DNA of 41,693 nucleotides, from IMG/VR virus record IMGVR_UViG_3300019935_000005, positions 1 through 41,693 of that record. One strand, written 5' to 3'. Made by a program: the position numbers and the translations under genes. The notes under the pieces were generated by a model. It saw only the letters and a list, made by a program, of their open reading frames with translations. It did not search any database and had not been told where the DNA came from. Origin of the DNA: a virus. This document shows positions 14,376 through 21,707 of this stretch, piece after piece (within the stretch, counting starts at the first letter, position 1; the number at the start of each line of letters is the position of its first letter).

Positions 14376-14516
14376 GATACTTTTAATGAGCGTCCTAGTT
14401 CTGCAAGTCCTTATCGCTTGATAAGGGCGTTTATTAAAGGTATTTTATTTATAAGATTAGCAGAAGTAGGACGCCGTTAATCTTTAGCCTTAAAATTTAT
14501 TGTTCCGAAAGAAATT
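14376..14516 (+). ncRNA. Structured leader, copy 2 of a two-copy RNA element
   Basis: Stem A: 14376-14387 with 14433-14444 (12 pairs, two G.U). Stem B: 14390-14404 with 14460-14474 (14 pairs, one G.G). Hairpin C: 14405-14430, loop GCTT, whose stem ends two bases before A'. AAGATTA (14453-14459) and TAATCTT (14478-14484) flank strand B' exactly. The shared 3' end TTAATCTT...TTTATTGTTCCGAAAG leads into the ATG at 14517. The plan is the same as at 11125-11260, while stems A, B and C differ in sequence yet stay paired. A TATGAT at 14373-14378 overlaps strand A, so the true promoter must lie further upstream if A is transcribed. Confidence 0.7.
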
Positions 14517-15203
14517 ATGAAAGATATCGTATTATTAAACGATAATCAACTAGTAGCAAATATTAATAGTATTGCTAAGTATAGTGGTAAAAATGTAAAA
14601 TCATTAAGAGATTTAATTACTAGACATAAAAAAGAATTTAATGAACTTGGTTTAAGCATAACTAAAGAGTACGATTTAAAATCGCAGAATAAAACTAACC
14701 TTAATGAAGAACAAACAATGTTTTTATTACTACTTATGAGAAACAGTCCAGTTATTAAAAAATTCAAATTAGAAGTAGTAAAAGAATTTTCTAAAATGAA
14801 AAAACAACAAAATCAATTAAAACTAGACTTTTCAGAAACTCAACTATTAGACTTTGAGAATCAATTAAGATCAAAAGAAAATCAACTAAAAGAATCTCAA
14901 AAACAAATAGAAAAAAACAAAAGACAATCTTATGCAAATAGTGGCGATGATAAATTCTGCAATGTTCACAGATTTGTAAAAGATCATAATCTTAATATAA
15001 GTGATGAAGAGTTTAATAATATACTTATAGAAGAGAATGTATTAGGTCAAAAACTTATTAATAAATATATCCCTTGCCCTACTGGAGAGTATTCTAAATA
15101 CGATGGTAGCTCAATTATTATCAATATTAATAAAATGCTAGAAATATGCACTAAAAGAAATATTAAAGAGTTTGATAAAATACCTTCTCTGTTTGATTCT
15201 TAG
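14517..15203 (+). CDS. Rha-like phage regulatory protein, 228 aa
   Basis: Residues about 10-95 follow the Rha layout: S-I-A-K-Y-S-G-K-N-V-K-S-L-R-D-L-I, then N-E-E-Q-T-M-F-L-L-L-L and K-K-F-K-L-E-V-V-K-E-F. A coiled coil (about 95-140) and a second domain with D-D-K-F-C-N-V-H-R-F (about 143-215) follow. Rha-type proteins are DNA-binding regulators or antirepressors in temperate phages. It starts right after structured leader 2 with a weak site (CCGAAAG), so translation may be set by that leader. Confidence 0.7.
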   Translation: MKDIVLLNDNQLVANINSIAKYSGKNVKSLRDLITRHKKEFNELGLSITKEYDLKSQNKTNLNEEQTMFLLLLMRNSPVIKKFKLEVVKEFSKMKKQQNQLKLDFSETQLLDFENQLRSKENQLKESQKQIEKNKRQSYANSGDDKFCNVHRFVKDHNLNISDEEFNNILIEENVLGQKLINKYIPCPTGEYSKYDGSSIIININKMLEICTKRNIKEFDKIPSLFDS

Positions 15204-15235
15204 CATTTAACCAAACCCTTTATATAAGCTATTTA

Positions 15236-16225
15236 ATGGATTCTAAAAACTCCAACACTATTCCTATGTCAAAAAAAGCATATACTAAACAAGATAAGAT
15301 TAGAAATTATCGTTTAAAGTATGCCAATATAAGACACAAATATTATGCTATGTGCGAAAAGTACAGTAGCTATAATAAAACTATGCTTACATTTACCATA
15401 CCATCTAAAATAAATAACGCTATTATTCAAGGTAAGTACTCTAAAACTGCTTATCTTGTAGAGTTGCGCACATATATAGCTAAACAGTTTAATAATGCTA
15501 GTAGTGAGATAAAATACTTTAGTAATATAGAATTAGGCTCAAAAAGAAATAATCCTCATTTGCATATACAGGTATGGACTAAAAGCAATACACAAAATAT
15601 GACAGAATGTGATGATAATAGGCACATAGAGTACAAGAACCCCATAACTAAAGGGTTTAATAATGCTAATAATATTTCTATTCCCTCGTTTGTCCGTTCT
15701 ATTCCGTCAAATTCCACCAATATTGATGAAGTTTATACCATATATAAAAAGACTATTGAAAAGTTCTCATTAAATAACTTACGATGTAAAATTACATTAC
15801 CTGAATATAAGAATAAGAATTATGATTATGTTATCAAAGATTATAGAAAAGATATATCTGATGTGGAACTATGGGCGAATGAAAATGCAAAAAAAGGTAT
15901 TAGGAAACATTTAGGTAAACAAGTTAGATTTTATAATATGAGTGCTGATAAATATAGTCAAAAGATTTATAGGATAGCTTATAGATTTTATAATAAATTA
16001 CGTAAAGATGTTAATGAATTTATTAGTAAGTTTGTTACATTATTTTATAGTAAGAGTATCGATGGATTAAGGGATATTAGGGAGTTAAATAGTAAGATAG
16101 TAGATATACTAGAACTAGAACTAGAACAAGAGATAATTAGATGTTGTGAGTTAGGCTATAGCATTAAAAAAGCCACATACCACATACAAAAATTAATTTG
16201 CTACTGGATATATGGCTTTATATAA
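15236..16225 (+). CDS. Probable HUH endonuclease (replication initiator-like), 329 aa
   Basis: Three motifs in the right order suggest a Rep/relaxase-type HUH nuclease: M-L-T-F-T-I-P (50-56), N-P-H-L-H-I-Q-V-W (106-114, His-hydrophobic-His metal ligands) and Y-V-I-K-D (198-202, Tyr nucleophile with Lys). The spacing resembles geminivirus-type Rep proteins, but no helicase domain follows. The remainder is basic and helical. Such an enzyme nicks one strand and stays bound through tyrosine to start rolling-circle replication. No ribosome site is visible before ATG, and M11 has none either. A transposase-like or mobilisation role is possible. Confidence 0.55.
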   Translation: MDSKNSNTIPMSKKAYTKQDKIRNYRLKYANIRHKYYAMCEKYSSYNKTMLTFTIPSKINNAIIQGKYSKTAYLVELRTYIAKQFNNASSEIKYFSNIELGSKRNNPHLHIQVWTKSNTQNMTECDDNRHIEYKNPITKGFNNANNISIPSFVRSIPSNSTNIDEVYTIYKKTIEKFSLNNLRCKITLPEYKNKNYDYVIKDYRKDISDVELWANENAKKGIRKHLGKQVRFYNMSADKYSQKIYRIAYRFYNKLRKDVNEFISKFVTLFYSKSIDGLRDIRELNSKIVDILELELEQEIIRCCELGYSIKKATYHIQKLICYWIYGFI

Positions 16226-16267
16226 TTAACCCTACGACTAAATAGAATGAAAGTATAACAAAAAGTA

Positions 16268-16329
16268 ACATAAAATTAAATTTATCTATGAATTTTATTA
16301 AAAATTGTTTAGATAGGTTTGTTTTATGT
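16268..16329 (+). other. Long hairpin upstream of the repeat gene
   Basis: Nested stems: ACATAAAA (16268-16275) with TTTTATGT (16322-16329), then 16278-16288 with 16310-16320 (11 pairs, two G.U), then AATTTT (16291-16296) with AAAATT (16301-16306). It lies in the 134-bp gap between the HUH gene and the repeat gene and ends 30 bp before the latter. It could be a terminator, a leader or an origin-type hairpin. Confidence 0.45.
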
Positions 16330-16359
16330 AATAATAAATAAAAATTAAAAGGATTTAAT

Positions 16360-17283
16360 ATGAAAAAGAAAGATTTTATTCAGCTATTAAAAGATAACGG
16401 ATATAAATATTACAAAAAGAATAGTGAAATAATTATAACACATCAAGGAAATGTGGATTTAAGAAGTTGTACTACTTTACCTGATGGGATTAAGTTTGAG
16501 AATCAAGGGAGTGTGTATTTAGAAAGTTGTACTACTTTACCTGATGGGATTAAGTTTGAGAATCAAGGAAATGTGTATTTAGAAAGTTGTACTACTTTAC
16601 CTGATGGGATTAAGTTTGAGAATCAAGGAAATGTGGATTTAAGAAGTTGTACTACTTTACCTGATGGGATTAAGTTTGAGAATCAAGGAAATGTGGATTT
16701 AGAAAGTTGTACTACTTTACCTGATGGGATTAAGTTTGAGAATCAAGGAAATGTGTATTTAGAAAGTTGTACTACTTTACCTGATGGGATTAAGTTTGAG
16801 AATCAAGGGAGTGTGGATTTAAGAAGTTGTACTACTTTAAACTATTTAGGTAAAAAATTAAAACTTAAATATATAGACGGATTTACAATGATAATTGACT
16901 CATCAAAACAAAAAGATGACTTTACAATATATAAAGCAAAATATTTTAAAGGTGTTGCTTTAAATGATATGCCAAAATGTATTATTGCTGAACGTGATGG
17001 ATATTTTTCACATGGCGAAACTATAAAACAAGCAATCGAATCTGTTAATTTTAAATATCTTCAAAATAATTTAAATTTAGATGAATTAGTATCTGAAATT
17101 AAAAACAAAAATACTGTATCTAAAAATGAATATAGACTATTAACAGGTGCTTGTGAATTTGGAGTGAATCAATTTTGTAAAGATAATAATATTTCTGATG
17201 ATGAATTGCCACTAGATAAAGTGCTTAAAATAATCAAAGGTCACTACGGAAGTGAAAAAATGTATGATTTATTTAAATATTAA
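16360..17283 (+). CDS. Beta-repeat phage protein with 20-residue repeats, 307 aa
   Basis: After a 27-residue lead-in come near-identical 20-residue repeats (about residues 28-160) of the form N-Q-G-N-V-x-L-x-S-C-T-T-L-P-D-G-I-K-F-E, likely an LRR-like or beta-solenoid stack. The C-terminal part has E-R-D-G-Y-F-S-H-G-E-T-I-K-Q-A, L-L-T-G-A-C-E-F-G-V-N-Q-F and K-G-H-Y-G-S-E-K. This tail recurs in phage and prophage proteins that carry similar repeats; its function is unknown. It may bind protein or ligand. AAAGGATTTAAT before ATG is a good site. Confidence 0.7.
   Translation: MKKKDFIQLLKDNGYKYYKKNSEIIITHQGNVDLRSCTTLPDGIKFENQGSVYLESCTTLPDGIKFENQGNVYLESCTTLPDGIKFENQGNVDLRSCTTLPDGIKFENQGNVDLESCTTLPDGIKFENQGNVYLESCTTLPDGIKFENQGSVDLRSCTTLNYLGKKLKLKYIDGFTMIIDSSKQKDDFTIYKAKYFKGVALNDMPKCIIAERDGYFSHGETIKQAIESVNFKYLQNNLNLDELVSEIKNKNTVSKNEYRLLTGACEFGVNQFCKDNNISDDELPLDKVLKIIKGHYGSEKMYDLFKY
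16441..16842 (+). repeat. 60-bp in-frame tandem repeat array
   Basis: Six full 60-bp units plus a 42-bp partial one. Units are identical except at three places: AAT/AGT (Asn/Ser), GAT/TAT (Asp/Tyr) and AAGAAG/AGAAAG (Arg/Glu). The combinations change from unit to unit, which indicates recent duplication plus recombination. There are no spacers, so it is not a CRISPR. Confidence 0.95.
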
Positions 17284-17292
17284 GGAATCGAA

Positions 17293-17811
17293 ATGCTAAC
17301 TAAAAAAGAAAGAATAGAACAATACGGAATAACTAGCGATATGCAAGTATTGCATGGTATCGAGTGGGTATGTGATATATGGGGCAAAAAGAATGATAAT
17401 AGTGATAAAGTATTGCTAGAAAAAACAATTAGACACGAATCACATTTAGGTAATTTTAAAGATGATTCTAAAGAGTATGGCGAGGGCGTGGCTCAAATAG
17501 ATTTAAAAACTTTTCTTTGGATCATTCAAAAATTAGAAAATAAAAAATATAAAGAAGATAGAGAGTTATTTAAAAAACATTTTGGATTCCCCTTATCAAT
17601 GTTGCATTATGAAGATTTAAGATGTATTCCAAATTCTAGTATATTTCTTTGTAGAATGAGATACAGATTTGTTGTTGAAAAAATACCTTTAGATGATGAT
17701 GGTATGTGGGATTATTATAAAGTTCATTGGAATGGGAGCGGTGCTGCTACTCGTGAAAAATGGGATAGAGATACTAAAGATTGTTATTTTAAGGTAGGGG
17801 ATTTATTATGA
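17293..17811 (+). CDS. Lytic-transglycosylase-type endolysin, 172 aa
   Basis: T-I-R-H-E-S-H-L-G (catalytic Glu 49) followed by Y-G-E-G-V-A-Q-I-D (62-70) is the goose-lysozyme/SLT-like core, with the usual E-S and G-x-x-Q-I spacing. It would cleave peptidoglycan glycan strands at lysis. No signal peptide, so it needs a holin. The ATGA-type overlap with the membrane protein at 17808 supports a lysis cassette. Confidence 0.75.
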   Translation: MLTKKERIEQYGITSDMQVLHGIEWVCDIWGKKNDNSDKVLLEKTIRHESHLGNFKDDSKEYGEGVAQIDLKTFLWIIQKLENKKYKEDRELFKKHFGFPLSMLHYEDLRCIPNSSIFLCRMRYRFVVEKIPLDDDGMWDYYKVHWNGSGAATREKWDRDTKDCYFKVGDLL

Positions 17812-18146
17812 CAAATGTTTTAAAATTTGTTTTTATTATTTTTTTTATAAACACTCTTCAATATTTTGGACTCTATTTAAAAATTGAAGGCATTGAAAAT
17901 ATTGCATTATTTATTATTTATATTTTTTCAATAATGCTTTTAATTTCTTCTATATCTCTTTGTTTTGATAAAACTAAAGAAAATAAAAATAAAGCTAAAC
18001 ATCATTTTTTAATAAAATATTTATTTAGATTATGGTGGATTATTATTATACTTGGTTTTGTATATATGGATTATTTTTTAATAGGTGGTATTTGGACTTT
18101 ATCTACTATTTTAATATTTGCATCTGATAAAAAGATTGCAGACTAA
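17808..18146 (+). CDS. Small polytopic membrane protein, holin candidate, 112 aa
   Basis: Four hydrophobic segments (about 5-22, 30-50, 69-85, 90-106) separated by a charged loop K-E-N-K-N-K-A-K. It overlaps the endolysin stop and is the last rightward gene before the terminator. Position and topology suit a holin or other lysis membrane protein. A separate holin-like gene lies on the opposite strand at 18312. Confidence 0.55.
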   Translation: MTNVLKFVFIIFFINTLQYFGLYLKIEGIENIALFIIYIFSIMLLISSISLCFDKTKENKNKAKHHFLIKYLFRLWWIIIILGFVYMDYFLIGGIWTLSTILIFASDKKIAD

Positions 18147-18152
18147 TAAATA

Positions 18153-18184
18153 AAAAAGGCAAGTATTAATTTACTTGCCTTTTT
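18153..18184. terminator. Bidirectional intrinsic terminator
   Basis: AAAAAGGCAAGTA (18153-18165), 6-nt loop, TACTTGCCTTTTT (18172-18184). A perfect 13-bp stem with A and T tails on either side, placed exactly between the converging rightward and leftward operons. Confidence 0.9.
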
Positions 18185-18188
18185 AAAT

Positions 18189-18262
18189 AACAACCAGCAG
18201 GAATCGAACCTACATACAAAGGCTTAACAGTCCTCTCTTTTACCAGTAAAGCTTATAGTTGT
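18189..18262 (-). tRNA. tRNA-Asn (GTT), atypical
   Basis: The acceptor stem ACAACTA/TGGTTGT is complete (one G.U). The T arm is GTAGG-TTCGATT-CCTGC. The anticodon loop CTGTTAA gives GTT at 18226-18228. Oddities: the D stem pairs only if shifted (CTTT/AAAG, leaving four bases after the acceptor), an A.G mismatch closes the anticodon stem, the discriminator is U and no CCA is encoded. A TATAAT sits five bases before the 5' end. Probably a phage-borne tRNA supplementing Asn codons, which are abundant here. Confidence 0.75.
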
Positions 18263-18267
18263 TCCTT

Positions 18268-18298
18268 ATTATACCTATTTATCCTTTTAAAAAATCAA
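18268..18298 (-). promoter_or_regulatory. Promoter for the tRNA gene
   Basis: TTGATT (18298-18293), 19-bp spacer, TATAAT (18273-18268) on the minus strand. Transcription would begin almost exactly at the mature tRNA 5' end. Confidence 0.5.
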
Positions 18299-18311
18299 TA
18301 TGCTAGTATAT

Positions 18312-18830
18312 CTAGACTATTCTTTTACTATCTGCTGATTCTTTAGAGCTTCCAAAATAAAAACTTAACACTTGACCAGCTCTAGCACTTACATTACCTG
18401 CTATTAGCGTAACTATTGGATTTAGTGTTGCTATCCCACTATTAAACGCTTTATATAATATGTATATATCAAGAACTACAGCAAAAAGAACAGTAAACAT
18501 AGCTATTAAACTTCCAGTATTTCTAACTAGCCAATCCTTAGATGATTGTATATTAAAATTCATTTCTCTAGCACTTTGCACATCTTTTAATTGTAATTCC
18601 ATAATAGATTGAATATGTTTAGTTTCAATTTCTCTAAGTTTTATAGCTTGTTCTGGATTTTGTTCCAGGTGTTTTAGCACATCATCTTTTGTATTTAGTG
18701 TTACACCTAATTTTTTTGACGCTTCGTTTACTACTGTTTGAGTTAATTCTTTAACTCCCTCTTTTCTATCATCTGAATTAAATAGTTTAATTAATGATGG
18801 TATTGCCGATATTATTGCTGTTGCTATCAT
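18312..18830 (-). CDS. 3TM-type holin-like protein, 172 aa
   Basis: The N-terminal A-I-I-S-A-I-P-S-L-I helix is followed by a long charged region with L-Q-L-K-D-V-Q-S-A-R-E-M, then two hydrophobic segments (about 105-130 and 135-158) preceded by D-W-L-V-R-N. This order resembles the gene-transfer-agent-type 3TM holins. It would make inner-membrane holes for endolysin release. Last protein gene of the leftward late operon, across the terminator from the endolysin. Confidence 0.65.
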   Translation of the reverse strand: MIATAIISAIPSLIKLFNSDDRKEGVKELTQTVVNEASKKLGVTLNTKDDVLKHLEQNPEQAIKLREIETKHIQSIMELQLKDVQSAREMNFNIQSSKDWLVRNTGSLIAMFTVLFAVVLDIYILYKAFNSGIATLNPIVTLIAGNVSARAGQVLSFYFGSSKESADSKRIV

Positions 18831-18883
18831 TTGTTTCCTTTTTTATTTTTATTAAATTCTATCTCAAAAATTTTAAACCATTC

Positions 18884-19138
18884 TTATAAATGTGTATAAT
18901 CTAAATGTTCTTTAGTTAAATTATCTAAACTAAATGTACCAGTTCTAACAGCGTGTTTAATTCTTTTATGTTCCACTTGTTCTTTTGCTGATAATTGTTC
19001 AATATCTTCATTACAAAAATAAACTGCCATTTCTTCCGAAACTTTTATAAAACTATCCTTTGGTATATCAACTATCGTATTTACACCATCTATTAATACT
19101 CTCATATTAATATCTTCTATTGTTCTTATTTTAGCCAT
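18884..19138 (-). CDS. Hypothetical protein, 84 aa
   Basis: I chose the ATG at 19138 (M-A-K-I-R) because AAGGA lies nine bases upstream. The longer reading from GTG 19156 runs into the previous gene. Helical, acidic protein with no known domain. The TAATG overlap links it to the 507-aa structural protein, so it may be a virion accessory or chaperone. Confidence 0.6.
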   Translation of the reverse strand: MAKIRTIEDINMRVLIDGVNTIVDIPKDSFIKVSEEMAVYFCNEDIEQLSAKEQVEHKRIKHAVRTGTFSLDNLTKEHLDYTHL

Positions 19139-20661
19139 TATCTGATTTCCTTCCACTCAAAACTATAATACAACTCTGTTGTAGTTCCGTTTATATTAGT
19201 TACTCTTATTGCAAAAGGTATCGGAGTATCTCCATTTATTCCTATGCCAAATGGTAATTTAGATACTAATGTAGTTTTTGAACTACCTGATACTGATGGT
19301 CTATTCCCACCACCTACACTTGCTATAATAGTTTCGCTAAAAATAACATTCCCACCAACTAATGATGTCGCAGTTGTATTTCTTTCCATAATAGAGTTGA
19401 ACTTATCACCCACTACAGGAACAAACGTACCACCTACTACTTCTGGATTATATATGTACTCTACAAATATCGGGGCATCTGTTGAAGAAATTACTGCTAA
19501 TTGAGGTATATATTTAGCTCTGTTTTCAATACCATTAAATAATAATTGATGCTGTGCAGCAGCAATAAATGAAGCACCCGATGCTAATATAATAGAAGTT
19601 GCACCTGCCCCACCACTAAAAGGAAATCCTGACTCTTCCTCTAGTCCGCCCTCTGATTCAATTGCAGTACATATTTGTTTAAGTGTTCCTTGGGTTTGAT
19701 TATTCGCTTTATATCTAACAATCACACCATTTGCATGGTCATTATATCCCACCTCTTGAATGATAGTGTTACCTACTCTTTCTATTAAATGTCTTGCTGG
19801 AAGATTTGCAGTAGACATATAAGCACCTCTTATTTCGTTTGCATTGTGCATAGCATGGCACAACCTAAATTTTCCTGCAATATCAAAACCAAATCTAACA
19901 GTTCCAACCGATAGCCATTCCAGATCTGGCAAGAATATTTCTGATTTATCTAGGTTTAGATTTATTCCACTTACTCCATTACCATCAAGCTTATCATAAT
20001 TCCATTCGCTTCTCGGTATTATTTTATCAAAAGGTACACCAGGAGTTGATCCATCAAAAGCTCCACTACTTGAACGTAATACAAATTCTATCTCATCACT
20101 ATTTATATCAGGAGTGTATGTCATTTTAATAACTTGCCCATTTCCTGACTGATACCTTTGATATTCTTTTAATTGTCTAATTATTTTATCCCCAGCTGCG
20201 ATAACCGTTAAATCATCAGCACTATTATTAGGGTCGTGCGATGTTGATGCTGTTCCTATTATTTCCTGATCCCAAAAAACTGGCTGATCGTCATATTGCA
20301 ATTGGTTGTCGAAAAGCTTTTGAGCCTGAACAACTCTTATTCTATTAAATGGTGCTTGTAGTCCACTATTATATAAATCGTTTAGTGTTATTCCGACACT
20401 TGATAAGTTTGGTCTTTTTCTTAGCTTATTTCTATTGTCTATAAATACCCATAATCTAGTTACTCCATTTCCTTTGAATATTCTAGGAATAAATTCCTTA
20501 AACCACATATTATTTTCTTCTGTTTGTGTAGTTGGAATTAGTTCCGATTCAATAAATGATACATCGCCAAGTAATGATTCTATTTCACAATTTTCATCAC
20601 TTTCACAGGCTAACACCCATTCTTTTGTTTGTGAGCCACTTCCTATGTTTTGTGTTGCCAT
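19138..20661 (-). CDS. Putative virion structural protein (fibre or spike-like), 507 aa
   Basis: Large beta-rich protein with many Gly, Ser and Asn and few charged runs. It resembles phage structural proteins of unknown role that contain G-x-x-D-I-A-G-K-F-R-x-C-H-A-M and A-N-L-P-A-R-H-L-I segments (about 255-290). A glycine-rich part near residue 345 (F-S-G-G-A-G-A) is likely a flexible turn. It lies downstream of the tail fibre, so it could be a head or tail decoration or receptor-binding protein. No catalytic motif seen. Confidence 0.5.
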   Translation of the reverse strand: MATQNIGSGSQTKEWVLACESDENCEIESLLGDVSFIESELIPTTQTEENNMWFKEFIPRIFKGNGVTRLWVFIDNRNKLRKRPNLSSVGITLNDLYNSGLQAPFNRIRVVQAQKLFDNQLQYDDQPVFWDQEIIGTASTSHDPNNSADDLTVIAAGDKIIRQLKEYQRYQSGNGQVIKMTYTPDINSDEIEFVLRSSSGAFDGSTPGVPFDKIIPRSEWNYDKLDGNGVSGINLNLDKSEIFLPDLEWLSVGTVRFGFDIAGKFRLCHAMHNANEIRGAYMSTANLPARHLIERVGNTIIQEVGYNDHANGVIVRYKANNQTQGTLKQICTAIESEGGLEEESGFPFSGGAGATSIILASGASFIAAAQHQLLFNGIENRAKYIPQLAVISSTDAPIFVEYIYNPEVVGGTFVPVVGDKFNSIMERNTTATSLVGGNVIFSETIIASVGGGNRPSVSGSSKTTLVSKLPFGIGINGDTPIPFAIRVTNINGTTTELYYSFEWKEIR

Positions 20662-20662
20662 A

Positions 20663-21286
20663 TTAATCCCTTATCAATTTTAAATAATTTTTGTTTAGCT
20701 CTTCACTAAAATTGTCATTAAAAGATTTTTCTATAACTTTTTGAAAGTCTAATAATTTTTTAGTGTGAGTAGCTTTATCTTTAAATACATATAATAATCT
20801 CAAACCGCTTTGAGTTCTTATATATACTCCCTTTTTACCTATAAATGGTTTTACTCCATTACTCTCATAAGTTGCTTGACTTCTACTTCGTGGTGCATTT
20901 TTCATTACTGTATTAATATTTAAGCTATCTGGTATTTCTTTTTTCATTGAAACACCTGCGTACTTAGCAAAATTTTTTCGTATAGGAATAGCCATCTTTC
21001 CACTTTTTGCATTTTCCACCCCTCCGAATTGTTGAAGTTTCAAAGATTCCTTAATGTGAAATAGTGTTACTTCCAAATTATTTTTGTGAGATTTTTTTAC
21101 ACGAAAAGTCTTAAGATATACGAATTGTTTATTTTTTATTTCAAGCTCTTTTCTCATGTGTCTTTGAGCTTCTTTTCTTGATTTTTGAAAAGCTACATTA
21201 TTCATTGATTTAGATATTAAAAAGTTCATAGATGAGTGCATTTTATTAAACTGATCTAATTGCTTTGTAATATCCATCTTTATCAT
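20663..21286 (-). CDS. Hypothetical tail-completion-like protein, 207 aa
   Basis: Basic N-terminal half and a C-terminal L-R-L-L-Y-V-F-K-D-K-A-T-H ... I-E-K-S-F-N-D-N-F-S-E-E-L, a pattern seen in minor tail or tail-completion proteins that contact the neck. Assignment is weak. It starts one base after the TAA of the gene upstream. Confidence 0.4.
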   Translation of the reverse strand: MIKMDITKQLDQFNKMHSSMNFLISKSMNNVAFQKSRKEAQRHMRKELEIKNKQFVYLKTFRVKKSHKNNLEVTLFHIKESLKLQQFGGVENAKSGKMAIPIRKNFAKYAGVSMKKEIPDSLNINTVMKNAPRSRSQATYESNGVKPFIGKKGVYIRTQSGLRLLYVFKDKATHTKKLLDFQKVIEKSFNDNFSEELNKNYLKLIRD

Positions 21287-21622
21287 TTACTTACTCTTGC
21301 TTATGCTTCTTACTATCTCTAAAACTTCATTTGTTTTATCTACTGATATTTTTACTTGAAGCTCTACATTTTTTAAATGTAGATTTAATTCTTCTTTTGT
21401 AACATATCTCTTATCTGCATGTTCATAAGAAATTTTTGATTGTATTTCCATTTTTAAGCTAGCGTTTTCGCTCTCTAATTTTGTGATGTTTGTTTCTGAT
21501 TTAGTTAATCTTTTTTCAGATTGGACTAAAGTTACTCTAACCGTAATAAATGCCGAAAGTATGGCAGAAATTACCACAATTATGTTAAAAAATAAATCAT
21601 AGTTTTCTCCGCCTGGTTCCAT
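21287..21622 (-). CDS. Membrane-anchored coiled-coil protein, 111 aa
   Basis: An N-terminal transmembrane helix (about 10-30) is followed by a long heptad-rich coil (about 33-108). This is the topology of an i-spanin or other lysis-accessory protein, or of a two-component holin partner. It lies in a small cluster of membrane genes (21287-22020) between the tail fibre genes and the 507-aa structural gene. No lipoprotein partner was recognised. Confidence 0.5.
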   Translation of the reverse strand: MEPGGENYDLFFNIIVVISAILSAFITVRVTLVQSEKRLTKSETNITKLESENASLKMEIQSKISYEHADKRYVTKEELNLHLKNVELQVKISVDKTNEVLEIVRSISKSK

Positions 21623-21626
21623 AATG

Positions 21627-21707
21627 CTATCTCTTTCCTGTTCGTGTTGATGTTCTTTTTTTAACTGGTGCTTTTCTTCCGCCTGTTCTTGTTTTAGTTT
21701 TTGCCAT
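21627..21707 (-). CDS. Very basic micropeptide, 26 aa
   Basis: Found by hand: M-A-K-T-K-T-R-T-G-G-R-K and then K-K-R-T-S-T-R-T-G-K-R. Ten Lys/Arg among 26 residues, with T-R-T-G appearing twice. AAAGGAGAGTCAA before ATG is one of the best ribosome sites in the window. It overlaps the 3' end of the membrane gene at 21694. Perhaps a nucleic-acid-binding or virion peptide. Confidence 0.5.
   Translation of the reverse strand: MAKTKTRTGGRKAPVKKRTSTRTGKR

Noticed and set aside
14373-14378. TATGAT as the promoter of leader 2
   Set aside because: It overlaps strand A; a start about seven bases later would remove most of that strand. Kept as uncertain, not listed as a promoter.
16441-16842. CRISPR array or diversity-generating retroelement target
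   Set aside because: Repeats are contiguous, 60 bp and in frame, without spacers. There is no cas gene, no reverse transcriptase and no adenine-specific variation.
18189-18262. attP core at the tRNA gene
   Set aside because: No integrase is present, and the tRNA is a full gene with its own promoter rather than a 3' fragment.
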